A stretch of DNA of 8,008 bases from Bacillota bacterium. GTDB taxonomy: Bacteria; Bacillota; Sulfobacillia; Symbiobacteriales; Symbiobacteriaceae. Made by a program: the position numbers and the translations under genes. Where the stretch lies: the NCBI GenBank assembly GCA_028287415.1, contig JAQBPS010000605.1:1-8008 (forward strand), read 5' to 3'. This document shows positions 1 through 5,217 of the stretch, in pieces (the first letter of the stretch is position 1; every line of letters starts with the position of its first letter). The notes beneath the pieces were generated by a model, which did no database searches, was not told the origin of the DNA, and worked only from the letters and a program-made list of their open reading frames with translations.

Positions 1-479
1 ATGCGCGTGGTCTCCTCCCGGAAGCCCGCAGTCTGGAACAGCTTGATCGCCGCCGCATTCGCCGACGGGACCTGGATCGACACGTACGGGACCCCACGCT
101 GCACGGCGTAGGCCTCAGCCATGTCGAGGAGTCCCTTCGCCACGCCGCGGTTGCGGTAGTCGGGCCAGACATGCAGCTCGCTGACCACCGCCTCCGGCAG
201 GCCCGACAGCTGGTCCTTCACGCCAAAGAGCACGGCCGCATAGCCGCAGATCGCCCCCGAGTCCTCCACGGCGACCAGGTCAATGCGCTCCCAGCCCGGG
301 GGCACCTTCTGCTCCCGCGGCAGGCGGAGCCACGCCTCGAACCGCTGGCGGACGGTGGCCGGGTCCCGGACCCCGCCCTCCCCGAGGAGGAGGTACTCGT
401 CCAGGTTCTCCATGGAGCGCTGCCACTGGTCAATGGCAGCCTCATCGGCGGGCGAGGCACGGCGGATGCGAATCGGCAT
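1..479 (-). CDS. GNAT-family N-acetyltransferase (3' end cut by window edge)
   Basis: This is an N-terminal fragment of 159 codons; the gene runs off the left edge. The fold is the acetyl-CoA-dependent GNAT acyltransferase. Motif A of the family is visible at residues 104-117, with the pyrophosphate-binding pattern R109-x-x-G112-x-A114 preceded by the beta-strand VVSELHVW. Motif B follows as N141-A-A-A-I-K-L-F-Q-T-A-G-F153, the usual 'N..A..LY...GF' signature. The first 60 residues are charged and variable, as is normal where substrate specificity lies. ATG at 479 is chosen because AGGAGG lies 7 bases upstream, overlapping the stop of mccB; the gap between the two genes is 11 bp, so it should be co-translated with that operon. 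The substrate cannot be read from sequence. By position it might act on a sulfur amino acid or a related amine, but that is only inference. Confidence 0.88.
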   Translation of the reverse strand, partial: MPIRIRRASPADEAAIDQWQRSMENLDEYLLLGEGGVRDPATVRQRFEAWLRLPREQKVPPGWERIDLVAVEDSGAICGYAAVLFGVKDQLSGLPEAVVSELHVWPDYRNRGVAKGLLDMAEAYAVQRGVPYVSIQVPSANAAAIKLFQTAGFREETTR

Positions 480-490
480 GGGGGTTCCTC

Positions 491-1633
491 CTAAACGCCC
501 ATGGCCTGGGCGAGGTCAGCGATCAGGTCGCCCGCGTCTTCAATGCCGACAGAGATGCGAATCAGGCCGTCGGTCACGCCCAGGGCATTGCGATGCTCAG
601 CCGGGATGGATGCGTGGGTCATCTTCGCGGGCAGCTCAATCAGCGACTCCACTGCGCCGAGCGACTCCGCCAGTGTGAACAGCTGCACCTTGCGCAGCAG
701 CTGGTCCGCCAGTTCGCCCGAACCCACATCAAAGGAGATCATGCCGCCAAAGCCGCCGGCCTGCCGCTTGTGGATCTCATGACCGGGGTGGGACGGAAAT
801 CCCGGATAGTAAACCTTTTTGACCGCGGGCTGGCCTGCCAGCCACTCCGCGATCTGCCGGGCGTTGGCCTCATGCTCCTTCATGCGCACTGCGAGGGTCT
901 TGATGCCCCGGATCAGCAGGTAGCTGTCCTGGGGGCCAGGCACCCCGCCCGCAGCGTTCTGGAGGAAGGCGAGCCGCTGGCCCAATTCCGCATCATTGAC
1001 GACCGCCAGCCCTGCGACGACGTCGCTGTGGCCGCCGAGGTACTTGGTGGCGCTGTGCCAGACAATGTCGGCCCCGTGCTCCAGCGGACGCTGCCAGTAG
1101 GGCGTCATGAACGTGTTGTCGACGATCAGGAGCATGCCATTGGCCTTGGTGATTCGGCCCATGGCGGCCAGGTCCGTGATCTTCAGCAGGGGGTTCGTCG
1201 GCGTTTCCACCAGGAGCGCCTTCGTGTTCGGGCGGATCGCCGCCGTCACCCGCTCGGGGTTGCTGGTCTCCACATAGGTGGCCTCGATCCCGAAGCGCTT
1301 GAACACCTTATCTTGGAGGCGGAAGGTGCCGCCATACACATCGTCGCTGATAATGAGATGCTCCCCGGCATTAAAGAGCATGAGGATGGCGCTCAGGGCC
1401 GCCAGCCCCGAGGCGAAGCCCAGCCCGCGCACCCCGCCCTCGAGCTCCGCGATCAGCGCCTCCAGAACCGCCCGGGTGGGGTTGCCGGTGCGGGAGTACT
1501 CGTAACCCTTGTGCTTGCCGACCGCTTCCTGCTTGTAGGTAGAGACCTGATAGATCGGCACATTGACCGCGCCGGTAAGGGGATCGGAATCGAAGCCCCC
1601 GTGAATTAGCTTGGTGTTGAACTTATAGGTCAT
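491..1633 (-). CDS. mccB: Cystathionine gamma-lyase / homocysteine gamma-lyase, MccB type
   Basis: This is a 380-residue PLP enzyme of the Cys/Met-metabolism family (fold type I), full length for the family. The PLP-binding lysine is K197 in [11 protein letters not shown]. The tyrosine/arginine pair that contacts the neighbouring subunit's cofactor phosphate is in [11 protein letters not shown] (residues 44-54). The VDNTF motif is at 171-175 and an SLG..ESL segment lies near the C-terminus. The sequence resembles Bacillus MccB closely as I remember it ([40 protein letters not shown]), which favours cystathionine to cysteine + 2-oxobutyrate, or homocysteine breakdown with H2S release. Members of this family swap between gamma-synthase, gamma-lyase and beta-lyase, so the adjacent mccA gene is the main argument for a lyase role in reverse transsulfuration. 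It starts 3 bp after the mccA stop behind a G-rich, weak Shine-Dalgarno sequence, suggesting translational coupling. Confidence 0.93.
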   Translation of the reverse strand: MTYKFNTKLIHGGFDSDPLTGAVNVPIYQVSTYKQEAVGKHKGYEYSRTGNPTRAVLEALIAELEGGVRGLGFASGLAALSAILMLFNAGEHLIISDDVYGGTFRLQDKVFKRFGIEATYVETSNPERVTAAIRPNTKALLVETPTNPLLKITDLAAMGRITKANGMLLIVDNTFMTPYWQRPLEHGADIVWHSATKYLGGHSDVVAGLAVVNDAELGQRLAFLQNAAGGVPGPQDSYLLIRGIKTLAVRMKEHEANARQIAEWLAGQPAVKKVYYPGFPSHPGHEIHKRQAGGFGGMISFDVGSGELADQLLRKVQLFTLAESLGAVESLIELPAKMTHASIPAEHRNALGVTDGLIRISVGIEDAGDLIADLAQAMGV

Positions 1634-1636
1634 GAA

Positions 1637-2560
1637 CTACACGCCCCCCTGGTAGATCTGCTTGCTCAAGTAGCGCTCGGAGCTGTCCGCGAAGATCGTA
1701 ACGATTGTAGTGCCCGGCTCGGCCCGCCGTGCTTCCTGAAGGGCGGCCCAGAAGGCGGCGCCCGACGAGGAGCCCACCAGGCAGCCCTCGCGGGCCGCCA
1801 GTTGCTTGACCATGGCGAAGGCGTCTTCATCAGTCACGGTGTAGATTTCATCGACCAGCGACATATCGAGCGTGGGGTAGATCGCCTCCACACCGATGCC
1901 CTCGGTCTTGTGGGGGCCAGGGGTCCCGCCCTTCAGCACCGAGCCGACCGGCTCGACAATGCAGGCGCGCACGCCGGGCTTCCGCTCCTTCAGGTACCGG
2001 GTCACCCCGGTGAAGGTGCCGCCGCTGCCGGCGCCGGCCACGAAGATATCAATGTCGCCGTTCAACTGCTCCCAGAGCTCAGGAGCCGTGGTTTTATAGT
2101 GGGCGGCGGGGTTTGCGGGGTTTGCGAACTGCTGGGGCACAAAAGCTCCCGGGGTGGCAGCGGCCAGCTCCTGCGCCTTTTTGATGGCGCCGATGATGCC
2201 CTGCTCTCTGGGCGTGTTGACCACCTCAGCGCCCAGGGCGCGCATCAGCTCCTGCTTCTCCTCGGAGAATTGCTCCGGCACACAGAAAATCACCCGATAG
2301 CCCTTGCCAATGGCGGCCAGCGCCACGCCCACGCCGGTATTGCCGGCGGTCGGCTCGATGATCGTCCCGCCGGGGAGCAGCTGCCCCTTGCGCTCAGCAT
2401 CGGCGATTAGCTCCACGCCGAGTCGGTCCTTGACGCTGCCGCCGGGGTTGAAGTACTCCAGCTTGGCAAACAGCCGAACGCCCTCCGGGATTTCAAACCG
2501 GGTAATCTCCAGCACCGGCGTCTGCCCCACCAGTTCCTGAATCGACCTTGCGACCCGCAT
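1637..2560 (-). CDS. mccA: Cystathionine beta-synthase (O-acetylserine type), MccA; cysteine-synthase family
   Basis: This is a 307-residue fold-type-II PLP enzyme without CBS-domain or heme extensions. The Schiff-base lysine is K44 in NPGGSVKDR. The substrate loop TAGNTG is at 71-76, the phosphate-binding loop AGAGSGGT at 175-182, and the pyridine-nitrogen serine lies in GSSSG at 263-267. TAGNTG in place of the TSGNTG usual in CysK, the CVPEQFS segment (93-99), and the C-terminal DSSERYLSKQIYQGG match Bacillus MccA from memory. MccA joins homocysteine to O-acetylserine to give cystathionine, the first step of reverse transsulfuration; MccB, encoded 3 bp downstream, cleaves it. Plain cysteine synthase (CysK/CysM) is the alternative. 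The ATG at 2560 has AGGCGGTGA six bases upstream, and an in-frame stop close before it leaves no other start. It follows the phosphodiesterase gene by 21 bp. Confidence 0.92.
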   Translation of the reverse strand: MRVARSIQELVGQTPVLEITRFEIPEGVRLFAKLEYFNPGGSVKDRLGVELIADAERKGQLLPGGTIIEPTAGNTGVGVALAAIGKGYRVIFCVPEQFSEEKQELMRALGAEVVNTPREQGIIGAIKKAQELAAATPGAFVPQQFANPANPAAHYKTTAPELWEQLNGDIDIFVAGAGSGGTFTGVTRYLKERKPGVRACIVEPVGSVLKGGTPGPHKTEGIGVEAIYPTLDMSLVDEIYTVTDEDAFAMVKQLAAREGCLVGSSSGAAFWAALQEARRAEPGTTIVTIFADSSERYLSKQIYQGGV

Positions 2561-2581
2561 TCCCCGTCACCGCCTGCTTTT

Positions 2582-3283
2582 TCAGATGCGATCCGGATAA
2601 TCAGACATGATGCCATCGACGTCGTAGGCCTTCATCAGTTGGATCGCTTCAGGCATGTTGACCGTCCAGGCATTGACCTTCAGCCCTGCGGCATGCGCCT
2701 GGCTGACCAGCTCGGGGGTGACCCACTCCCAGGTCGAGTGGATCGCCTCAGCACCGGTCGCCTGCGCCATGCCGACCGGATCCAGCAGGTTCTCCGAGCA
2801 GAGCATGCCGAGGGGCAGGTCGGGCGCCAGTTCATGCAGCCGGCGCAGGGCGTGGTGGTCAAAGGAGGAGACCTGCACCCGGCCCTCTGCCCCCTCCTCG
2901 CCGATCGTGCCGAGCAGGTCCTCCTCAATGCCCGGGTAGTGAATCGACCCGGCCTTCAGCTCAAGGAACAGGCGGAGCTCGGGCGGCGTACTGCGGATCA
3001 GCTCCCGGAGCGTCGGCACCCGCTCGCCCGCAAACTCCGGGCCGTTCTTGACGCCGGCGTCCGCCTGCTGCACGTCAGCCAGGTTCAGGGACATGATCAT
3101 GCCGGTCCCGGTCGTCGTCCGCTCAAGCCAGGGATCATGGATCACCACCAGGTGCCCGTCCAGGGTCCGGTGGACATCGAACTCGACACCGTCCACACCT
3201 AGCTCCAGGGCGCGGCGGAACGAGGCCATCGTGTTTTCGGGATGGGTGCCGGCGGCACCTCTGTGACCGATCCGAAGCGGCAT
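2582..3283 (-). CDS. ugpQ: Glycerophosphodiester phosphodiesterase (cytoplasmic)
   Basis: This is a GDPD-family TIM-barrel enzyme that hydrolyses glycerophosphodiesters to sn-glycerol-3-phosphate and an alcohol, normally needing a divalent metal. With the start used here it has 233 residues, typical of the short cytoplasmic class, and there is no signal peptide. Catalytic and metal positions are visible: H7-R8 in GHRGAAGTHPENT, E34 and D36 in GVEFDVHRT, H49 in VIHDP, and a later LFLELKAG strand; it ends in MSDYPDRI, the usual C-terminal strand. The ATG at 3283 is chosen because the domain begins at once and GAGGAG lies 11 bases upstream. A second in-frame ATG at 3343 would add 20 unremarkable residues, but the strong AAGGAGGA there is 17 bases away. 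It is the first gene of an operon with mccA, mccB and an acetyltransferase. The link to sulfur metabolism is not obvious. Confidence 0.9.
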   Translation of the reverse strand: MPLRIGHRGAAGTHPENTMASFRRALELGVDGVEFDVHRTLDGHLVVIHDPWLERTTTGTGMIMSLNLADVQQADAGVKNGPEFAGERVPTLRELIRSTPPELRLFLELKAGSIHYPGIEEDLLGTIGEEGAEGRVQVSSFDHHALRRLHELAPDLPLGMLCSENLLDPVGMAQATGAEAIHSTWEWVTPELVSQAHAAGLKVNAWTVNMPEAIQLMKAYDVDGIMSDYPDRI

Positions 3284-3370
3284 GCCCCCCACTGCTCCTC
3301 TCCCGTCCCGGCTGCACCGGGGCGACTCGCGTGAGTACTCCATTCCACATGACAGAGAATTCCTCCTTCC
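3284..3370 (-). promoter_or_regulatory. 5' leader of the ugpQ-mccAB operon with two competing ribosome binding sites
   Basis: A full Shine-Dalgarno sequence AAGGAGGA (3361-3368) stands 10 bases before an ATG at 3350 and 17 before an ATG at 3343. Only the 3343 ATG is in frame with the phosphodiesterase; the 3350 ATG opens a 71-codon out-of-frame reading frame that overlaps the gene. A second site, GAGAGGAG (3295-3302), is 11 bases before the ATG at 3283. I see no riboswitch or T-box fold in this short leader. Confidence 0.45.
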
Positions 3371-3393
3371 CGGTCGCGAGAAGGCCCTACTGG

Positions 3394-3422
3394 TATATGG
3401 CGCGGGGCGGGAATGATGTCAG
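3394..3422 (-). promoter_or_regulatory. Candidate sigma-A promoter of the ugpQ-mccA-mccB operon
   Basis: Read on the minus strand, CTGACA (3417-3422) is followed after 17 bases by CATATA (3394-3399). The -35 matches the consensus at five of six positions; the -10 is weak in this register, and TATACC with a 19-base spacer is an alternative. It lies just after the terminator and before the leader with the strong ribosome binding site, where an operon promoter would be expected. There is no experimental support. Confidence 0.45.
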
Positions 3423-3425
3423 GCA

Positions 3426-3457
3426 CAAAAGCAGCCGGGTAACCCCGGCTGCTTTTG
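3426..3457. terminator. Strong symmetric intrinsic terminator
   Basis: There is a perfect 14-bp inverted repeat (arms 3426-3439 and 3444-3457) around a 4-base loop. The GC core GCAGCCGGG is flanked by AAAA on the left and TTTT on the right, so either strand forms a GC stem ending in a short U-run. It is downstream of the minus-strand stop at 3502 and directly upstream of the ugpQ operon promoter. It therefore most likely ends minus-strand transcripts arriving from the right and insulates the sulfur operon. Confidence 0.85.
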
Positions 3458-3501
3458 CTATGCGGCTCCACTGTCGGGATGTTCCCCGTGTGTAACGAAG
3501 T

Positions 3502-3591
3502 CTATCTCATGGCCAGTTTGATCAAGGCAATCGCCGCCAGGATCACGGCAGGCGCTACCTCAAGGGCGAACTCCTTGTAGCGTAATACCAC
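3502..3591 (-). CDS. Possible 29-residue single-pass membrane peptide (doubtful)
   Basis: A short reading frame starting at GTG 3591 would encode a basic/acidic head (VLRYKEFALEV) followed by the hydrophobic stretch APAVILAAIALIKLAM and a final arginine, which looks like one membrane-spanning helix. The frame stays open upstream to ATG 3705, but that part is rich in Pro, Arg and Gly and runs through a GC hairpin, so I regard it as non-coding. The ribosome binding site is poor: a run of six Gs lies 8 bases before the GTG. A strong terminator follows 44 bases after the stop, which is where the end of a real transcript would be expected. TTGCGG and TATTAC with a 16-base spacer overlap the start, so a promoter reading would conflict with the GTG start. 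I do not recognise the family. Confidence 0.25.
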   Translation of the reverse strand: MVLRYKEFALEVAPAVILAAIALIKLAMR

Positions 3592-3620
3592 GTGTTCGGC
3601 CCCCCGCAACCTGTGGATTT

Positions 3621-3656
3621 GCGGCCGTGGCGCCCCGCAGAGGCGCCCAGGGCCGC
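3621..3656. other. GC-rich two-part hairpin
   Basis: Two nested stems are visible: GCGGCC (3621-3626) pairs with GGCCGC (3651-3656), and GGCGCC (3629-3634) pairs with GGCGCC (3642-3647). They are separated by a 2/3-base internal loop and close on a 7-base loop. Neither strand has a U-run after the stem, so it is not a standard intrinsic terminator. It could slow minus-strand transcription coming from the dehydrogenase gene, or be a DNA-level operator for the nearby HTH protein. Confidence 0.5.
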
Positions 3657-3664
3657 GGGTTGGG

Positions 3665-3694
3665 TTGCGGTACATCCTATGCGGCAGGTCTAAA
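3665..3694 (+). promoter_or_regulatory. Weak candidate promoter for the HTH gene
   Basis: TTGCGG (3665-3670) and TCTAAA (3689-3694) are separated by 18 bases on the plus strand, about 60 bases before the GTG at 3756. Matches to the sigma-A consensus are partial (three and four of six), so this is only the best candidate in the interval. Confidence 0.22.
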
Positions 3695-3755
3695 GGTCGT
3701 ACCATCAGGGAACACTTACCAGCAGTATGTCGAACGGACGGAGGAACGCTCTCCT

Positions 3756-3965
3756 GTGAAACTGATCACCATTGCAACGGCAGCGAAACTGTTGGGATTG
3801 GTTCCTGATTCCTTACGGCGCCGGGAGACTGCGGACGGCCAATGGACGGAGGTTTACGGCCATCGCATCCGGGTGTACCGGATCGACCTCACGCCCCATG
3901 CACAGCGCCGGTTTGATGAAGATGAGATTCACCGGGTGCTGGCGAGGCTTCAGAGGTCGCGCTAG
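3756..3965 (+). CDS. Small MerR/excisionase-like helix-turn-helix protein
   Basis: This is a 69-residue basic protein, the only likely plus-strand gene. Residues 4-23 (TIATAAKLLGLVPDSLRRRE) read as the winged helix-turn-helix of the MerR/BldC/excisionase group: A-x-x-L-G-x-x-x-x-x-L-R-R. The C-terminal RRFDEDEIHRVLARLQ matches the usual 'RRY.E.D...LL' strand-helix after the wing. Unlike MerR regulators it has no dimerising coiled coil or effector domain, and its wing region (about 24-52, with VYGHRIRVYRI) is longer than in BldC-type proteins. GTG at 3756 is chosen because GGAGG (3740-3744) lies 11 bases before it and the domain begins at once; the upstream in-frame extension to ATG 3627 crosses a GC hairpin and looks non-coding. 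It converges with the acyl-CoA dehydrogenase gene, leaving 35 bp. It could control its neighbours or be a remnant of a mobile element; the target is unknown. Confidence 0.6.
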   Translation: MKLITIATAAKLLGLVPDSLRRRETADGQWTEVYGHRIRVYRIDLTPHAQRRFDEDEIHRVLARLQRSR

Positions 3966-4000
3966 CGCGGTTGGAGGACTGGGCGGGGCTCTGTGGGTTT

Positions 4001-5146
4001 TCAGTCCTTCAGAAGCTGCTTGGCCAGGACCATTCGCTGGATCTCGCTGGTGCCCTCGTAGAGCTGCGTGATCTTCGCCTCACGCATCAGCCGCTCCACC
4101 CGGTACTCCGCCATATAGCCGTAGCCACCGTGGATCTGGACCGCCTCGACCGTCTGCTTCATCGCCATCTCCGAAGCAAACAGCTTCGCCATGGAGATCT
4201 CCTTGGTGGCCCGGGCGCCGATGCCCATGAGGAAGGCGGCCCGGTAGAGCAGCAGGCGGGCGGCGTCCAGGTCGGTCGCCATGTCCGCAATCTTGAAGGC
4301 GATCGCCTGGTGCTCCGCGATCGGCTTGCCGAACGTGGTCCGCTCCTTCGCGTACTTGATGGAGTCGTCGAGCGCCGCCTGGGTCAGACCCACCGCCTGC
4401 GCAGCAATGCCGATGCGGCCCCGGTCAAGAATCGCCATGGCGATCGTGAAGCCCTCCCCCTCCTGCCCCAGCAGCTGGGCGGCCGGCAGCCGGCAGTCCT
4501 CAAAGTGCAGGGTAGTGGTGTGCGAGGCGTGCAGGCCCATCTTTTCCATGGGCTTGCCGGCGCTGAAGCCGGGTGTGCCCGCCTCGACGAGGAAGGCGCT
4601 GATGCCCTTGTGCCCGACGGCCGGGTCCGGGTTGGTCCGGGCGAAGACGACATAGAGTCCCGCCTGTCCGCCGTTGGTGATGAACGTCTTCTCGCCGTTC
4701 AGTACGTAGCTGTCGCCGTCCTTGATGGCGGTGGTGCGCAGGGCCGCTGCGTCCGACCCGGCGCCCGGCTCGGTCAGGGCATAAGCGCCCAGCAGCTCGC
4801 CGCCCGTCAGCTTCGGCAGGTAACGGTCCTTCTGCTCCTGGCTGCCAAAGTGGTAGATCGCCTCGGAATGCAGGGAGCAGTGAACCTCAAAGATCACGGA
4901 GGTAACGGCGCAGGCCCGAGCCAGCTCCTCGATCACGATCGCGTAGCTGATCCAGTCCATGCCCCCGCCGTAGGGCTCGGGCAGGTGCATGTTCAGGTAG
5001 CCGTTCTCGGCGAGCAGCTTGAAGTTGCGCCAGGGGAACTCGTGGCGGGCGTTGTACTCAGCGGACCGGGGGGCGATCTCCTTGTCGCAGAGCTTGCGGA
5101 TGGCGTCACGGATCAGCTTCTGGTCATCGGTCGGTAAAAAGTTCAT
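4001..5146 (-). CDS. Short-chain-type acyl-CoA dehydrogenase (FAD)
   Basis: This is a 381-residue enzyme, the standard length for soluble tetrameric acyl-CoA dehydrogenases, which oxidise acyl-CoA to trans-2-enoyl-CoA and pass electrons to electron-transfer flavoprotein. Family signature 1 is ALTEPGAGSD at 123-132; signature 2 is QIHGGYGYMAEYRVERLMRE at 337-356. The catalytic base is E364 in QLYEGTSEIQ, at the position used by butyryl-/short-chain enzymes rather than the isovaleryl type. The chain-length or branched substrate cannot be fixed from this. ATG at 5146 is chosen over one seven codons upstream because GGAGG (5153-5157) lies 6 bases before it and the family N-terminus aligns there. 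It follows meaB by 71 bp containing a palindrome, so it may be controlled apart from the mutase genes. Its location suggests a part in degradation of odd-chain or branched acyl-CoA, which is an inference. Confidence 0.93.
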   Translation of the reverse strand: MNFLPTDDQKLIRDAIRKLCDKEIAPRSAEYNARHEFPWRNFKLLAENGYLNMHLPEPYGGGMDWISYAIVIEELARACAVTSVIFEVHCSLHSEAIYHFGSQEQKDRYLPKLTGGELLGAYALTEPGAGSDAAALRTTAIKDGDSYVLNGEKTFITNGGQAGLYVVFARTNPDPAVGHKGISAFLVEAGTPGFSAGKPMEKMGLHASHTTTLHFEDCRLPAAQLLGQEGEGFTIAMAILDRGRIGIAAQAVGLTQAALDDSIKYAKERTTFGKPIAEHQAIAFKIADMATDLDAARLLLYRAAFLMGIGARATKEISMAKLFASEMAMKQTVEAVQIHGGYGYMAEYRVERLMREAKITQLYEGTSEIQRMVLAKQLLKD

Positions 5147-5152
5147 ATCGTG

Positions 5153-5157
5153 CCTCC
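5153..5157 (-). promoter_or_regulatory. Ribosome binding site fixing the acyl-CoA dehydrogenase start
   Basis: GGAGG on the minus strand, 6 bases before ATG 5146. The alternative ATG at 5167 lies upstream of this site and inside the palindrome, so the shorter protein is preferred. Confidence 0.75.
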
Positions 5158-5166
5158 GTTGTCGCA

Positions 5167-5184
5167 ACCAAACAGTCGGTTGGT
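5167..5184. promoter_or_regulatory. 18-bp palindrome, candidate TetR-family operator
   Basis: The sequence ACCAAACAGTCGGTTGGT is an imperfect dyad with five perfectly matched outer bases in each half (ACCAA/TTGGT) and a further matched C/G pair inside. It lies 20 bases upstream of the dehydrogenase start. Its size and form resemble operators of TetR-family repressors of acyl-CoA degradation. No clear -35/-10 pair was identified around it, and no TetR gene is in the window. Confidence 0.45.
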
Positions 5185-5193
5185 CATGGATAC

Positions 5194-5206
5194 GGGGCAG
5201 CGCCCC
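5194..5206. other. Small GC hairpin after meaB
   Basis: GGGGC (5194-5198) and GCCCC (5202-5206) flank a 3-base loop, 11 bases after the meaB stop on the minus strand. There is no U-run, so a terminator role is weak; it might stabilise the 3' end of meaB mRNA. Confidence 0.3.
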
Positions 5207-5217
5207 CGCGTGTGCTT

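Larger units (their letters stand above)
3458..3755. other. Intergenic region between the terminator and the plus-strand regulator
   Basis: About 300 bases carry no confident gene. They hold the doubtful membrane peptide on the minus strand (3502-3591), a GC-rich hairpin (3621-3656) and a weak candidate plus-strand promoter (3665-3694). No tRNA, known riboswitch or insertion-sequence end is visible. The region probably contains the 5' control sequences of the small regulator gene at 3756. Confidence 0.5.

Noticed and set aside
3344..3420. A SAM riboswitch, T-box or CymR site controlling the sulfur operon
   Set aside because: The leader after the candidate promoter is too short for these RNA folds, and the only CymR-like bases are part of the ribosome site.
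3592..3705. Upstream extension of the small membrane peptide to ATG 3705
   Set aside because: The Pro/Arg/Gly-rich translation comes from a hairpin-forming GC stretch and looks non-coding.
3627..3755. A longer N-terminus for the HTH gene from ATG 3627
   Set aside because: The added 43 residues run through the GC hairpin, lack domain character, and the GTG at 3756 has a proper ribosome site and begins the HTH directly.
3966..4000. A terminator between the convergent HTH and dehydrogenase genes
   Set aside because: Only a 7-bp stem (AGGACTG at 3975-3981 with CAGTCCT at 4002-4008) with a 20-base loop and no U-run is present, which is too weak to call.
3971..5137. A 388-codon plus-strand frame opposite the acyl-CoA dehydrogenase, and similar long antisense frames opposite mccB, mccA and meaB
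   Set aside because: They are mirror frames produced by high GC at third codon positions; the minus-strand proteins have complete family motifs and ribosome sites.
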